64,000 nucleotides of DNA from DLAJ01 sp964655525 (GCA_964655525.1 CAZZNE010000002.1:186001-250000); one strand, 5' to 3'; positions 32,435 to 42,526 are shown, counted from the stretch's first letter. Numbers and translations: made by a program. The notes: generated by a model from the letters alone, not told the origin.

Positions 32435-32934
32435 TAGATCCACACAACGCCGTCCGTTCCGCGGCACAGTCCCGCGATTCCCGTTCTTGCAAGCTCCAGA
32501 ATGCGATAATCGCTTAACAGATTCAAAAACGCGTCGATTTTAGACTGATCGCCCGTAAGCTCCACCATCAGACTGTCAGGACTCACATCCACGATCTTCG
32601 CCCGAAAAATATCCGCATTCGACATGATATACTGACGATCCAGAACAGAATTGGTCTGCACCTTAATGAGCGCCAGCTCGCGATAAACGCTCTCCGACGG
32701 CTTCAGTTCATGAATATCGCGTACATCTACCAGCTTTGCAACCTGCTTTTCGATCTGCTGCAGAATCTTCTCATCTCCCGTCGCCACGATCGTGATACGG
32801 CTGATCTTGGGATCTGCGGTCGTTCCTGCGGTAATGCTCTCAATATTATAACCGCGTCTGGAAAACAGACCCGAGATACGGCTTAAAACGCCGGATGTAT
32901 TATCCGCCAATAATTGAAATACTCTTTTATTCAT
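32434..32934 (-). CDS. ilvN: acetolactate synthase small subunit (second copy)
   Basis: 166 residues from ATG 32934 (MNKRVFQLLADNTSGVLSRI), the homology-based start; an ATG at 32958 with GGAAGGG upstream is equally possible and would add 8 residues. N-terminal ACT domain (residues 1-75, with SGLFSRRGYNIESITAG) and a C-terminal regulatory domain (DIFRAKIVDVSPDSLMVELT). The subunit gives valine feedback control to IlvB. It lies one gene downstream of a second, different small subunit. Confidence 0.94.
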   Translation of the reverse strand: MNKRVFQLLADNTSGVLSRISGLFSRRGYNIESITAGTTADPKISRITIVATGDEKILQQIEKQVAKLVDVRDIHELKPSESVYRELALIKVQTNSVLDRQYIMSNADIFRAKIVDVSPDSLMVELTGDQSKIDAFLNLLSDYRILELARTGIAGLCRGTDGVVWI

Positions 32935-33042
32935 GACTTGATTCCCTTCTACTGCCATTTAACACCCTTCCCATCCAGTCTGAGCTGTGTAAAAAATAAT
33001 GTCTGCACACGGTTTTTATTGTAACAACATTCACGGTATTTG

Positions 33043-33531
33043 TCAATTCTCCGATTCCATACATTTCGGCAGCGCAAGCGTGCCCGTGCGCGCCACCTCC
33101 ACAATGCTGATCGTCTGAAGCATCTGGATCAAAAGATTGATGCGGTCCGGTTCATCACAGATTTGGATCGTCATCATGGTCTTGGACATATCGACGATCT
33201 GTGCGTTCAGGATATCACAGGTCTCCATGATATCCCTGCGGTTGCTCTTATTATATTTGACTTTCACAAGCATAAGCTCCCTGCTGATGCTGTGCGGTTC
33301 GTCAAACGTCTTAACCTTTATGACGTCCAGCTTTTTGTTGAGCTGTTTTTCAATCTGCTCCACGGTGCGCTTATCTCCCGTGCTGACGATCGTCATGCAG
33401 GAGACCGCAGGATCGTCCGTCTCACCTACGGCAAGTGAATCAATATTAAAGCATCTTCTGGAAAACAGCCCTGCCACTTTACAAAGTACACCGGAACGGT
33501 TCTCCACCAGTACGGAATATATTTTTTTCAT
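33043..33531 (-). CDS. ilvN: acetolactate synthase small subunit (first copy)
   Basis: 162 residues. ACT domain (KIYSVLVENRSGVLCKVAGL, FSRRCFNIDSLAVGETDD) and C-terminal domain (DILNAQIVDMSKTMMTIQIC). It directly follows the ilvB at 33565-35178 (33-base gap), so it is the likely cognate subunit of that enzyme. It shares the overall design but not close identity with the copy at 32434-32934. Confidence 0.95.
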   Translation of the reverse strand: MKKIYSVLVENRSGVLCKVAGLFSRRCFNIDSLAVGETDDPAVSCMTIVSTGDKRTVEQIEKQLNKKLDVIKVKTFDEPHSISRELMLVKVKYNKSNRRDIMETCDILNAQIVDMSKTMMTIQICDEPDRINLLIQMLQTISIVEVARTGTLALPKCMESEN

Positions 33532-33564
33532 AATAAAATATCACGTCCTTTCCGAGCGGTCATC

Positions 33565-35178
33565 CTAGACAAGATCCATCGGATGAATCTCGCACACCAT
33601 CAGAATCGGCTCTTTGGCATCAAGAAATGTCCGGATTGCCTCTTTTGCATTCTCCATATTCTCAAGCACAACGCACTCCATGTCATAAGCGGCGGCAATT
33701 TTCGAAATATCCGGGCTTCCGGTCAGATCGACGACCGAATAGTGGTCATCATAGGTAAAATGCTGATATTGCCGTACCATGCCAAGGTAATTATTTTTCA
33801 GCACGATGATCTTAACCGGCACGTCATGCTGGCGCATCGTCGCAAGCTCCATCATCGACATTTGGAAAGAACCGTCCCCACACACCGCAACCACCTGCTT
33901 CTGCGGATTGGCGAGCTTCGCGCCAACTGCCGCCGGAATGGAATACCCCATGGTTCCCATGCCGCCCGTTGTCAGAAATTGTCCTTTTTTCACGACATGA
34001 TAGGCGCAGGACCAGATCTGATTCTGTCCGACATCCGCAACATAGACGGCGTCCTCTTCCATCTCCTCAGAAAGCATACGGATGAAACGCGCGGGATCCA
34101 CATGGTCTGCGTATTCCTCACGACGCGGCTGCATCCGCTCGCGGTAGTTTTGAAGCAGCGCAAGCCATTCCTCATATTCTCCCGTAATATCCTGCGCCGC
34201 CAAATCTTCAAAAATATGTCTGGCATCACCGACAAGCGGGATTGTTGGTCCCGCATTCTTGCCGATCTCTGCAGGATCCACATCAATATGCACCAATATC
34301 TTATCCTTCGTGATCAGATCCGGCTGGTTGACCGCCCTGTCCGCCACGCGCGCGCCCACCATGATCAACAAGTCCGAATCACTGATGGCGCGGTTTGCGC
34401 AGGGCTGTCCGTTGTTGCCGACCATGCCGAAATACAGCGGATGCGCACTCGGCATCACGCCGATGCCCATCATCGTCGATACGACCGGAATCCGGTACGT
34501 TTCCACAAAGCTGCGCAGGCTTTCCTGCGCTTCGCTTAACAGCACGCCGCCTCCCGCACAGATGAGGGGATGCTTGGCTTTTGCCAGCTCCTTGACGACC
34601 TTTTTGATCTGCACCATATTGCCTTTTACCGTCGGCTTATAGGTACGGAGCGAAACGCTCTCGGGATAGGTCCATTTCTCCATGCGCGCATTTTGGACGT
34701 CAATCGGCACATCGATCAGGACAGGACCCTTGCGCCCCGTGGACGCAATGTGAAACGCTTCCTTGAAAATGCGGGGAATATCAGCCGCATCCCGCACGAG
34801 GTAACTGTATTTTACAAAGGACTCCACTGCTCCGGTAATATCCGCCTCCTGAAACACATCGCTGCCTAGCAGCTCGCTGTTGACCTGCCCCGTAATGCAG
34901 ACAAGCGGAATACTGTCCGCAAACGCGGTCGCAATCCCCGTGATCAGGTTTGTTGCGCCCGGACCGCTCGTAACCGCACATACCCCGACGCCCCCCGTCG
35001 TCCGCGCCACACCGCTTGCGGCATGCGCCGCGTTCTGCTCTGTCCGGACGAGAATCGTCCGAATATCTGATTGCAGGATACTGTTATAAAAAGGGCAAAT
35101 TGCCACGCCGGGATAGCCGAATACCATGCTGACATGCTCCTCCTCGAGACATTTTACCATTGCATCTGCACCGATCAT
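33565..35178 (-). CDS. ilvB: acetolactate synthase large subunit (first copy)
   Basis: 537 residues. Thiamine-diphosphate enzyme: catalytic Glu in RTEQNAAHAASGVARTTG, the FAD/PYR domain, and the TPP motif CGDGSFQMSMMELATMRQHD ... NNYLGMVRQ. It is shorter than the copy at 53.6 kb and starts MIGADAMVKCLEEEHVSMVF. It condenses two pyruvates, or pyruvate with 2-oxobutyrate. Heads an operon with two ilvN, ilvC, leuC and leuD. I see no T-box sequence (AGGGTGGTACCGCG type) upstream. Confidence 0.95.
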   Translation of the reverse strand: MIGADAMVKCLEEEHVSMVFGYPGVAICPFYNSILQSDIRTILVRTEQNAAHAASGVARTTGGVGVCAVTSGPGATNLITGIATAFADSIPLVCITGQVNSELLGSDVFQEADITGAVESFVKYSYLVRDAADIPRIFKEAFHIASTGRKGPVLIDVPIDVQNARMEKWTYPESVSLRTYKPTVKGNMVQIKKVVKELAKAKHPLICAGGGVLLSEAQESLRSFVETYRIPVVSTMMGIGVMPSAHPLYFGMVGNNGQPCANRAISDSDLLIMVGARVADRAVNQPDLITKDKILVHIDVDPAEIGKNAGPTIPLVGDARHIFEDLAAQDITGEYEEWLALLQNYRERMQPRREEYADHVDPARFIRMLSEEMEEDAVYVADVGQNQIWSCAYHVVKKGQFLTTGGMGTMGYSIPAAVGAKLANPQKQVVAVCGDGSFQMSMMELATMRQHDVPVKIIVLKNNYLGMVRQYQHFTYDDHYSVVDLTGSPDISKIAAAYDMECVVLENMENAKEAIRTFLDAKEPILMVCEIHPMDLV

Positions 35179-35272
35179 CGTTTTCTACCTACACCTTTCT
35201 CCTATTTCTGATATGTTTTATTCTAAATATTGTGTTATGCGTGTTTATGCTTTCTATCACATAACAGCCACG

Positions 35273-37831
35273 CTATTTTATCCCTAAAAGCTTCTTGACG
35301 ACCACGACTGCCTCCGCCGCGTCGCGGGAATATCCGTCCGCACCAATCTCGTCGGCAAAATCCTGTGTGATGACCGCGCCGCCAATAATGATCTTTGAGG
35401 AAAGTCCCTGCTCACGCGCCATGCGCACAACTTCTTTCATCTGCATCATGGTCGTTGTCATCAGCGCGGACAGCGCGATCACATCGGCATGCTCTTTACT
35501 CGCCGTGTTGATGATCTGCTCTGAGTCCACGTCTTTGCCGAGATCGATGACGCGGAAGCCGTGGTTTTTTAACATCAGCGCCACAAGATTCTTTCCTATA
35601 TCATGAATGTCGCCCTTTACAGTCGCAATGACGATGCAGGCCTGCTCCTTCCCACTGTTGTTTCCGGCAAGATGGGGTTCCAGCACCGCAATGGAGAGCT
35701 TCATCGCCTCCGCGCTGTTGATGAGCTGCGGCAGAAAATACGTTCCCTTATCAAACAGGATACCGACCTCGTCTATGGCAGGCATGAGTGCAAGATTTAG
35801 TATGTCCTGCGCATCCTGTCCTTCCTGCAATAAGCTTTCCGTCAACTCGGCGATCCGGCTGCGCATTCCTTTTAACACGGCGTCATAGACCGGACGCAGT
35901 ACCTCCGGCACGGTGTGTCCTCCCGCGGCTTCCTGCGCCGTCATTTCGCCCGACTGCGCTGTTTTTCTTTTATCGAAAGCACTGTTTTTCCCTGCCGCAC
36001 CGTTTTCATGTACCATCCCGCCGAGAGACTCTGTAAGCTGCAGCAGTTTCTTTTTTTCTTCCTGGTCCTCCTGCTCTTTCGAATAAGCAGCATATTCAAT
36101 ATAGCGGATATCCGCGCCTTCCTTATGCAGCAACAGATCGGCGGCGAACGCCGTATTCATCAAAAGCCGCTGCGACGGATTCGCGATCGCCATCGTCAGC
36201 CCGTTCTGTATCGCCATCGTCAAAAACGACGCGTTGACATAGCTTCGTTCCGGCAGCCCGAATGAAATATTGGATAGTCCACAGGTTGTCGCATAGCCAA
36301 GCTCATGGCATTTTGCAAATGTCTGTAAGGTAAGAAGCGCCGCCTTAGGGTCCGCACCGACTGTCATGACAAGTCCGTCCACCACAATATCCTGTTTCGT
36401 GAGTCCGTATGCCTTTGCTCTTTCGGCCACTTTTTGGATGACCTCAAATTTCTCTTCCAAAGTCTTGGGCAGTCCTTCATCCGACAGCGGGAGAAGAATG
36501 AACATCGCCCCGTATTTTGCGGCGATCTGAAGCAGCGGTTCGCACTTTGCTTCCTCTAAGGAAATAGAATTGATCAACGCCCTGCCGGGATAACGCCGGA
36601 GCGCCGCCTCTATCACATCCACATGGGACGAATCAATGGAGAGCGGCAGATTGGAGGCCATTGTGACCTCATCGATTGCCCGTAGCATCATCTCTTTTTC
36701 GTCAATGCCGGGCATCCCCATATTCACATCTAAAACTGCCGCGCCCATCTTCTCCTGACTTTCCGCGAATTCGGATACCATGGACAGCGATCCTTCTTTC
36801 AGCTGTGCCTGCAGCTTCTTTTTTCCGGTCGGATTGATGCGCTCCCCGATTACAAGGAACGGACTGTTTAAGCCAAACGAAACGGTTTTTCTCTCAGAGG
36901 TCAGGTAATACGTGTCTGTCTCCTGTGTCTGATTCTCTTTCCTGCTCTGCGGTATCCTGCCTTCCAATGAACGCACCAGTTCCCCGATATGCCCCGGCGT
37001 CGTTCCGCAGCAGCCACCCACGACGGAAGCGCCTGCTTCGATTAAGAGCTTCATTTCTTCCGCAAAGTTTTCGGCTGTCATGGAATAGCCCGTCGTGCCG
37101 TCCGGCATCAGCATCGGCATACCCGCATTCGGCTTCGCAATGACCGGCACTTTTGCGACCTGCGCCATGTCCCGGATGAGCTGCTGCATCTGATCCGGTC
37201 CTGTTGAGCAGTTCGCGCCGACTGCCGCCGCGCCTAAGCTTTGCAGCGTAATGACCGCCGTCACCGCATCCGTTCCATACAGCGTCCGTCCATCTTTTTC
37301 AAATGTCAGACTTGCCAGCACAGGCAGATCGCACACTTCTTTTGCGGCAATGAGTGCTGCCCGCGTCTCCTGTAGGCTCATCATCGTTTCCACAACAAGC
37401 AGATCGACCCCTGCCTCACAGAGATAACGGATCTGCTCCTTATAAATATCGACCAATTCTTCAAAATCCAGCGTTCCGATCGGCGCAAGCTGCACGCCCG
37501 TCATCGTTAGGTCACCCGCGACAAGCGCATATCCTGCCGACGCCTCCTTCGAAATGCCAACAAGCTCCTGTATCAGCTCTCTCTGCCTGTCCTCTAAGCC
37601 ATATTCTTTTAGCTTGAGCCTGTTTGCGGTAAAGGTCGGCGCATAGAGAATGTTACTTCCCGCTGCAACATATTCTTTTTGCAGAGAAAGCATCACATCC
37701 CGATGCGAAACGATCCACTGTTCTGGACAGACGCCCGCGGGCATACCCGCGCGCATCAGATTCGATCCGGTCGCACCGTCCAATATCACATAACGCCCCT
37801 GACAATATGCAGTCCATTCCTCCCGATTCAT
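35273..37831 (-). CDS. metH: cobalamin-dependent methionine synthase, short form
   Basis: 852 residues. Homocysteine-methyltransferase domain (residues 1-290) with zinc-ligand cysteines in GANCSTGP and GGCCGTTP; pterin-binding domain (325-580) with GERINPTGKKKLQAQLKEGS; cap and B12 domains (655-852) with the DIHDIGKNLV cobalamin loop. An extra low-complexity stretch lies near residues 590-650. The C-terminal AdoMet activation domain is absent; many Clostridia encode it or another reactivation protein elsewhere, but none is in this window. GAGGTTGAC precedes the ATG. Confidence 0.95.
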   Translation of the reverse strand: MNREEWTAYCQGRYVILDGATGSNLMRAGMPAGVCPEQWIVSHRDVMLSLQKEYVAAGSNILYAPTFTANRLKLKEYGLEDRQRELIQELVGISKEASAGYALVAGDLTMTGVQLAPIGTLDFEELVDIYKEQIRYLCEAGVDLLVVETMMSLQETRAALIAAKEVCDLPVLASLTFEKDGRTLYGTDAVTAVITLQSLGAAAVGANCSTGPDQMQQLIRDMAQVAKVPVIAKPNAGMPMLMPDGTTGYSMTAENFAEEMKLLIEAGASVVGGCCGTTPGHIGELVRSLEGRIPQSRKENQTQETDTYYLTSERKTVSFGLNSPFLVIGERINPTGKKKLQAQLKEGSLSMVSEFAESQEKMGAAVLDVNMGMPGIDEKEMMLRAIDEVTMASNLPLSIDSSHVDVIEAALRRYPGRALINSISLEEAKCEPLLQIAAKYGAMFILLPLSDEGLPKTLEEKFEVIQKVAERAKAYGLTKQDIVVDGLVMTVGADPKAALLTLQTFAKCHELGYATTCGLSNISFGLPERSYVNASFLTMAIQNGLTMAIANPSQRLLMNTAFAADLLLHKEGADIRYIEYAAYSKEQEDQEEKKKLLQLTESLGGMVHENGAAGKNSAFDKRKTAQSGEMTAQEAAGGHTVPEVLRPVYDAVLKGMRSRIAELTESLLQEGQDAQDILNLALMPAIDEVGILFDKGTYFLPQLINSAEAMKLSIAVLEPHLAGNNSGKEQACIVIATVKGDIHDIGKNLVALMLKNHGFRVIDLGKDVDSEQIINTASKEHADVIALSALMTTTMMQMKEVVRMAREQGLSSKIIIGGAVITQDFADEIGADGYSRDAAEAVVVVKKLLGIK

Positions 37832-37869
37832 ATGTCAACCTCGTTTTCTATTGCTATATAAATTCCATA

Positions 37870-38679
37870 TCATTTTGTATGCACATCCAGCTGTGGGAAC
37901 GGAATCTCAATGTCATTTTCATCAAATGCAAGCTTTAACCGTTCCGTGAGCGCCCACCTGACATTCCAATAACTATCGCACGACACATAACAGCGCACGC
38001 CGAGCACAACCTCACTGTCCCCAAGAGAATCGACAAATACCATAACGGGCTGTTCCGACAGAATATGCTCCTGCGTGCGCACAACCTGCTCCGCAACCTC
38101 TTTCGCCTTTTTTAAGTCCGCGCTGTATGCAATGCCGATTTTTAAGTCCACACGCCGCTCAGGATTCGCCGTCACATTTGTCAGACTGTTATTGGCAAGT
38201 GTTCCGTTCGGCAATACGATCACTTTTCCGTCCGGTGTTGTCAGTTTTGTGTAGAACATTTGAATTTCCGAAACCGTTCCTTCGTTTCCCTTGGTATCCT
38301 CAATAATATAATCTCCGACCCTGAACGGCTTTAACAATAAAATCAGCACACCGCCGGCAAGATTACTTAAACTTCCCTGTAGCGAGAGACCGACCGCCAC
38401 ACCTGCTGAACCTAACAGCGTCACAACACCCGCCACACTCACACCAAACGAGGTTGCGATCAAAAAGCACAAGATCACATAGAGCACAACTTTCAACAGG
38501 GAATCTAAAAATTGAAGCACACCCTTTTCTGCATTTGCACGCGTCAGCGCCCTCTGTACAATCTTGCGGATGAGCTTGATCACCTGCGCACCGATCAAAA
38601 ATGTCACAATGGCAAATACGACTTTTAATCCAAAATGAAGCGCCTTATCTGCCAGTTCATTGATCATGCCCTCACCCAT
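37870..38679 (-). CDS. small-conductance mechanosensitive channel, MscS family
   Basis: 269 residues. Three N-terminal membrane helices (about residues 15-35, 60-85, 90-118); TM3 is the glycine/alanine pore helix VTLLGSAGVAVGLSLQGSLS. The MscS beta domain has FRVGDYIIEDTKGNEGTVSE and VLPNGTLANNSLTNVTANPE. It opens under membrane tension to release solutes on osmotic downshift. GGGGAGA precedes the ATG. Confidence 0.95.
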   Translation of the reverse strand: MGEGMINELADKALHFGLKVVFAIVTFLIGAQVIKLIRKIVQRALTRANAEKGVLQFLDSLLKVVLYVILCFLIATSFGVSVAGVVTLLGSAGVAVGLSLQGSLSNLAGGVLILLLKPFRVGDYIIEDTKGNEGTVSEIQMFYTKLTTPDGKVIVLPNGTLANNSLTNVTANPERRVDLKIGIAYSADLKKAKEVAEQVVRTQEHILSEQPVMVFVDSLGDSEVVLGVRCYVSCDSYWNVRWALTERLKLAFDENDIEIPFPQLDVHTK

Positions 38680-38706
38680 TCCGCGTTCTCCCCTTTCCCT
38701 GCGGCA

Positions 38707-41100
38707 TTACGATTTCTTTTTACCGCCCTTATATTCGCTGCCGGATGCGATCTCCGCCTCCGCTTGGGCAATCTTGCGTTGAAGCTCTTCTTTTAAGGAC
38801 GCCTTGATCTTCTCTTTTTTCTTTTTCAGCTGGTCCTTTTTGCGCTGTGCCTCCGCCTGCTTGCGTTTGCGCTCCTCCTCTTTCTCCTGCATCAAAGAGA
38901 GCTCTTTCTCGGTATACGGCACATAGGCAAGTACCGCGACGGACATCGGCGCCAAGTTGATGCGAATGGAATATTCCCTCGTATCGCATTCATCTTTTTT
39001 GGCCTTTAGAACACGCGCATTTACGATGCCGCTCCCGCCGAATTCTTCACTGTCCGTATTGAAGATCTCCTTATATTTTCCATCTGCAGGCACTCCGGAT
39101 TTATGGGACATCCATGCCTGATCTGAGAAATTCACGCCGACCAGTAAGGTCTGTTCCGGGCTTTTGCGTAAAAACAGCAGCACCGATTCATTGGCGGAAA
39201 TGGCGTTCATCCACTCAAATCCTTCCTCCCGCTCGTCCCATACAGAGAGCGCGGGGCTGGAAAGATAAACCTGATTCAGCGCCGTTAGATACGCGTCCAT
39301 TCCCTGCGGCAGAAAGCCCGGATTCAGCAGCTTTGCTCCCGGATGCACCATCAGATACGCCGGAAGAAGCCGTGCTGCCGATGCCCGTAAAAACGCATCC
39401 TCAATATTCATGCAGGCAAGTCCGCAGTCGGATTTTAAGATATAGTCCCCGCTGAGTGCATTGATAAAACGCTCTTTATACATATAAAGGTAAGAAAGCG
39501 TCAGCTCATGGTGCGCATTTCTGCGGTCTCCGTACGGAATCGTCAGATAACGGAGCAGGTCATTGACAAGCGCATAGTTCCACTTATAATCAAACCCGAA
39601 ACCGTCCTCCGCAAGCGGCGTCGTCAGATTCTGCCATCCGGACGCTTCATCCGTGATCATGAGCACATCAGGATACGCGTTCTTCACCATGGACACGGCA
39701 TTTTTCAAAAAGGCAATGGCCTCAAGATTCTCGTTTCCGCCATATAGGTTCGCAATCCACTCCCCGTTCTCTTTTCCGTAATCAAGGTAAAGCATGAACG
39801 AAGTGTCGCACACACGGATACCGTCGGCATGCAGCTCCTCGATCAGATAACTGAGCGAGGATAACAAAAACGATTTTACCTCAGGTCTTGCATACTGGAA
39901 CAGTTTAACCTGATAACGGTTATGAAATCCCTGTCTGACGTCCAAATGTTCATACAGGCAGCTGCCGTCATATTCCGAGAGCAGTTCGCCCGCCTTGGAA
40001 AAGCATCCCGGCGCCCACTCCAATACAACAGAAAGCCCCTCCGCGTGCAGTGCGTCAACCGCCGTCTTTAACACGGCTGTACTCTCAAAATATACACCCG
40101 CCGCATAGAACGCCACGGTCTCATGAACACTGTGGTTATTCGTGTTTTCCAATATGGTATGCTGTAAACTGACATGCGTATAACCGGCTTCCTTTAATTT
40201 CTTTGCCTTTGCCTGAAGTGCCTCTATCCGCTTTTTTTCCTCTGTCTCACCGCCAAACAGCGCCTCTGCGGAAAGTTCGCAGATATGGAGCGCACCACCC
40301 GACTGGTAGATCTGTTTCTTTTTCCATGCGCCATCCTTCCATGCATAATCTCCCCGCTCCAGACGTGCGAGCAGATAATGATGCCCCTCCTCGCTGCAGT
40401 CGTCATAAAACTTTGTCGCATAAGGCTCCGCTTTTATGACAATATCACCGTTCTTTTTGCGGATCTCATATTGATAGCCGATCCCCGCCTCCAGATCGGG
40501 AATAAACAATTCAAACAGATCTGTGACTGTGCTGCGGTTCATCTGATGCACGCGTCCGTCATAACCGTTAAATGCGCCGATCACACTGACACGCACGGCC
40601 TCCGGCGCCCAAACACGAAACAGCACGCCCGCCACGCCGCGGCATACGGCGCGGTGCGCCCCCATATATTTCCATGCATGATACTGCGTCCCCATATGGA
40701 ATAGCTGCATCTGTGCCGGATCGCTTAATGGATCCTCCTCCTTGGTAAGCTTTTTCTCTTCCGAATAAAGACATTCTCCCGCAGGATAAGCATAGGGATC
40801 ATGCAGATACAAAACCTCTTTTGTCTCTTTCGATGTTACCTTAAAGCGGTATTCCGGCTGCTTTTTGACGGGAAGCAGAACGGCAAAATAGCCCTCCTCG
40901 TCCGCAAGCTCCATCGGATATTCCTTCTCCGGATTTCCCATCATCACACTGACCTTGTCCGCTCCCGGCAGAAATGTCTGCACCAATGTCTGGGAACCCG
41001 CCGCATGCGGCCCGAGCAGCTCGCCCGGCTCATCCGTATCCGAATAAATAATGCCCTCCATCTCACGCCAGTTCATGTAACGATATAATTTTTTTGTCAT
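38707..41100 (-). CDS. branching-enzyme (GlgB) homologue lacking catalytic residues
   Basis: 797 residues. N-terminal CBM48-like region (residues 150-250, LFRVWAPEAVRVSVIGAFNG), a GH13_9 barrel aligned with GlgB (DGIRVCDTSFMLYLDYG, DGFGFDYKWNYALVNDLLRY), and a lysine-rich coiled-coil tail (730-797). Catalytic positions of GH13 are changed: the nucleophile Asp is Cys431, the acid/base Glu is Asp484 (MITDEASGW), and HDE of region IV reads Tyr537-Leu-Tyr. Region I also has Glu for Asp and Cys for His (VVLEWAPGCF). It is therefore probably a glucan-binding or scaffold protein rather than an enzyme (inference). No other glycogen gene is nearby. Confidence 0.8.
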   Translation of the reverse strand: MTKKLYRYMNWREMEGIIYSDTDEPGELLGPHAAGSQTLVQTFLPGADKVSVMMGNPEKEYPMELADEEGYFAVLLPVKKQPEYRFKVTSKETKEVLYLHDPYAYPAGECLYSEEKKLTKEEDPLSDPAQMQLFHMGTQYHAWKYMGAHRAVCRGVAGVLFRVWAPEAVRVSVIGAFNGYDGRVHQMNRSTVTDLFELFIPDLEAGIGYQYEIRKKNGDIVIKAEPYATKFYDDCSEEGHHYLLARLERGDYAWKDGAWKKKQIYQSGGALHICELSAEALFGGETEEKKRIEALQAKAKKLKEAGYTHVSLQHTILENTNNHSVHETVAFYAAGVYFESTAVLKTAVDALHAEGLSVVLEWAPGCFSKAGELLSEYDGSCLYEHLDVRQGFHNRYQVKLFQYARPEVKSFLLSSLSYLIEELHADGIRVCDTSFMLYLDYGKENGEWIANLYGGNENLEAIAFLKNAVSMVKNAYPDVLMITDEASGWQNLTTPLAEDGFGFDYKWNYALVNDLLRYLTIPYGDRRNAHHELTLSYLYMYKERFINALSGDYILKSDCGLACMNIEDAFLRASAARLLPAYLMVHPGAKLLNPGFLPQGMDAYLTALNQVYLSSPALSVWDEREEGFEWMNAISANESVLLFLRKSPEQTLLVGVNFSDQAWMSHKSGVPADGKYKEIFNTDSEEFGGSGIVNARVLKAKKDECDTREYSIRINLAPMSVAVLAYVPYTEKELSLMQEKEEERKRKQAEAQRKKDQLKKKKEKIKASLKEELQRKIAQAEAEIASGSEYKGGKKKS

Positions 41101-41166
41101 TCCGCTTTCCCCACCTTCTTCAATCTTCTCTTTTCAAAATTCTTACGGCAGACGCCGATACCGGTC

Positions 41167-42417
41167 TTAAAACTGATGAATGTATAAACCGCTCCGCAGC
41201 TTTGGCTCAAACCATGTCGATTTCGGCGGCATCAGAAGCCCCTTATCCGCCACGGCAAACAGCTCGTTGATGGAAGTCGGATACATGGCAAACGCCACGA
41301 CACAATCCTCCTTCACCCGCCGCTCTAATTCCTCCAGTCCCCGGATGCCGCCGACAAAATCAATCCGACGATCTGTTTTCGGATCCGTGATGCCGAGAAT
41401 CGGGGCGAGGCAGTCATTCTGCAGAACAGACACATCCAGCGCCTCCACAGGATGCTCCGCCGCCTCGCTGATCAGCTGCTCTGCCCGCTTTGAGGTCAGA
41501 CGGTACCAACCATCCTCCATCACCATACCGAATGTTCCTTTTTTATCCGGTTTTACTTTAGCCGCACCGCAAAATTCCACCGTGAAATGCTCTTTCAGCC
41601 GTGCAAGAAACTGCTCTTTTGTCAATCCGCCCAGATCCTTTACCACACGGTTATAATCAAGGATCGTAAGCTCTTCATCCGGAAACAGCACAGACAAAAA
41701 GGAATTGAATTCCTCATTGCCGTCATAGTCAGGATATTCCTCGCGCTTTGCAAGCCCGACTTTGACTGCGGACGCACAGCGATGATGCCCGTCGGCAATG
41801 TAAATACTGTCTATGGCGTCAAACGCGTCCCGGATCGTCCGAATATCTTCATCATCCGCGATCACCCAGCCCGTATGTCCGATCCCGTCCTCCGAGACAA
41901 AATCATATTCGGGCGGCGTATCCGTCTTTCGCGCGATCAGCTCTGAAAGCGCTTCATTATGGCGGTATGCAAGGAAAATAGGCCCTGTCTGCGCTCCGCA
42001 TGCCGTTACATGGCGGATGCGGTCCTCCTCCTTTTCCGCTCTGGTATTCTCGTGCTTTTTGATCACACCGCTTACATAATCGTCCACAGCGGCACAGCCG
42101 ACGATACCCGTCTGGCTGTGTCCGTTCATCGTCTGGCGGTACAGATAATAGCAGGGACGCTCCTCCTTTACAAACACGCCGCGCTTTGCCATATCCCACA
42201 AAAGCGTGCGCGCATGCTCATAAACCTCCGGTGCATACATGTCATGCCCGGGCTCAAAAAAGATCTCCGGCCTGTCCACATGTAAAAAAGAATCGGGACG
42301 CCCCTCCACCGCAGCGCGCGCCTCCATGGAAGAATACACATCATACGGGAGCGCCGCAACAGACTGTTCGCGCCCTTTTGCCGGTCTCCATGCCTGAAAC
42401 GGTCTGATCTTAGCCAT
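41167..42417 (-). CDS. DUF1015 family protein
   Basis: 416 residues. Begins AKIRPFQAWRPAKGREQSVA and contains the family's IYIADGHHRCASAVKVGLAK motif (residues about 205-225). The family resembles SPO0J-linked/SerC-adjacent proteins; its exact reaction is unproven. In many Clostridia it sits beside serA and serC; here it is 7 kb away, with an accessory module in between. Soluble, no membrane segment. Confidence 0.88.
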   Translation of the reverse strand: MAKIRPFQAWRPAKGREQSVAALPYDVYSSMEARAAVEGRPDSFLHVDRPEIFFEPGHDMYAPEVYEHARTLLWDMAKRGVFVKEERPCYYLYRQTMNGHSQTGIVGCAAVDDYVSGVIKKHENTRAEKEEDRIRHVTACGAQTGPIFLAYRHNEALSELIARKTDTPPEYDFVSEDGIGHTGWVIADDEDIRTIRDAFDAIDSIYIADGHHRCASAVKVGLAKREEYPDYDGNEEFNSFLSVLFPDEELTILDYNRVVKDLGGLTKEQFLARLKEHFTVEFCGAAKVKPDKKGTFGMVMEDGWYRLTSKRAEQLISEAAEHPVEALDVSVLQNDCLAPILGITDPKTDRRIDFVGGIRGLEELERRVKEDCVVAFAMYPTSINELFAVADKGLLMPPKSTWFEPKLRSGLYIHQF

Positions 42418-42461
42418 CTTCTCTTATAATCTCCTTGTAATTTGGGTAGATTCATATTCAG

Positions 42462-42478
42462 AGAACGCAAAGCGTTCT
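42462..42478. repeat. Hairpin between divergent genes
   Basis: AGAACGC/GCGTTCT with an AAA loop, of the same style as the stop-proximal hairpins but located upstream of two divergent genes. Confidence 0.5.
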
Positions 42479-42526
42479 TATCTATTTTAGCAGAAGAAGC
42501 GCATAGAAACAATAAAAAGATGAAAA

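Noticed and set aside
35179..35272. T-box leader for the ilv-leu operon
   Set aside because: No AGGGTGGTACCGCG-type box, specifier loop or terminator pair upstream of ilvB, ilvC or leuB.
37832..37869. SAM riboswitch before metH
   Set aside because: Only 38 bases separate metH from the mscS stop; no S-box can fit.
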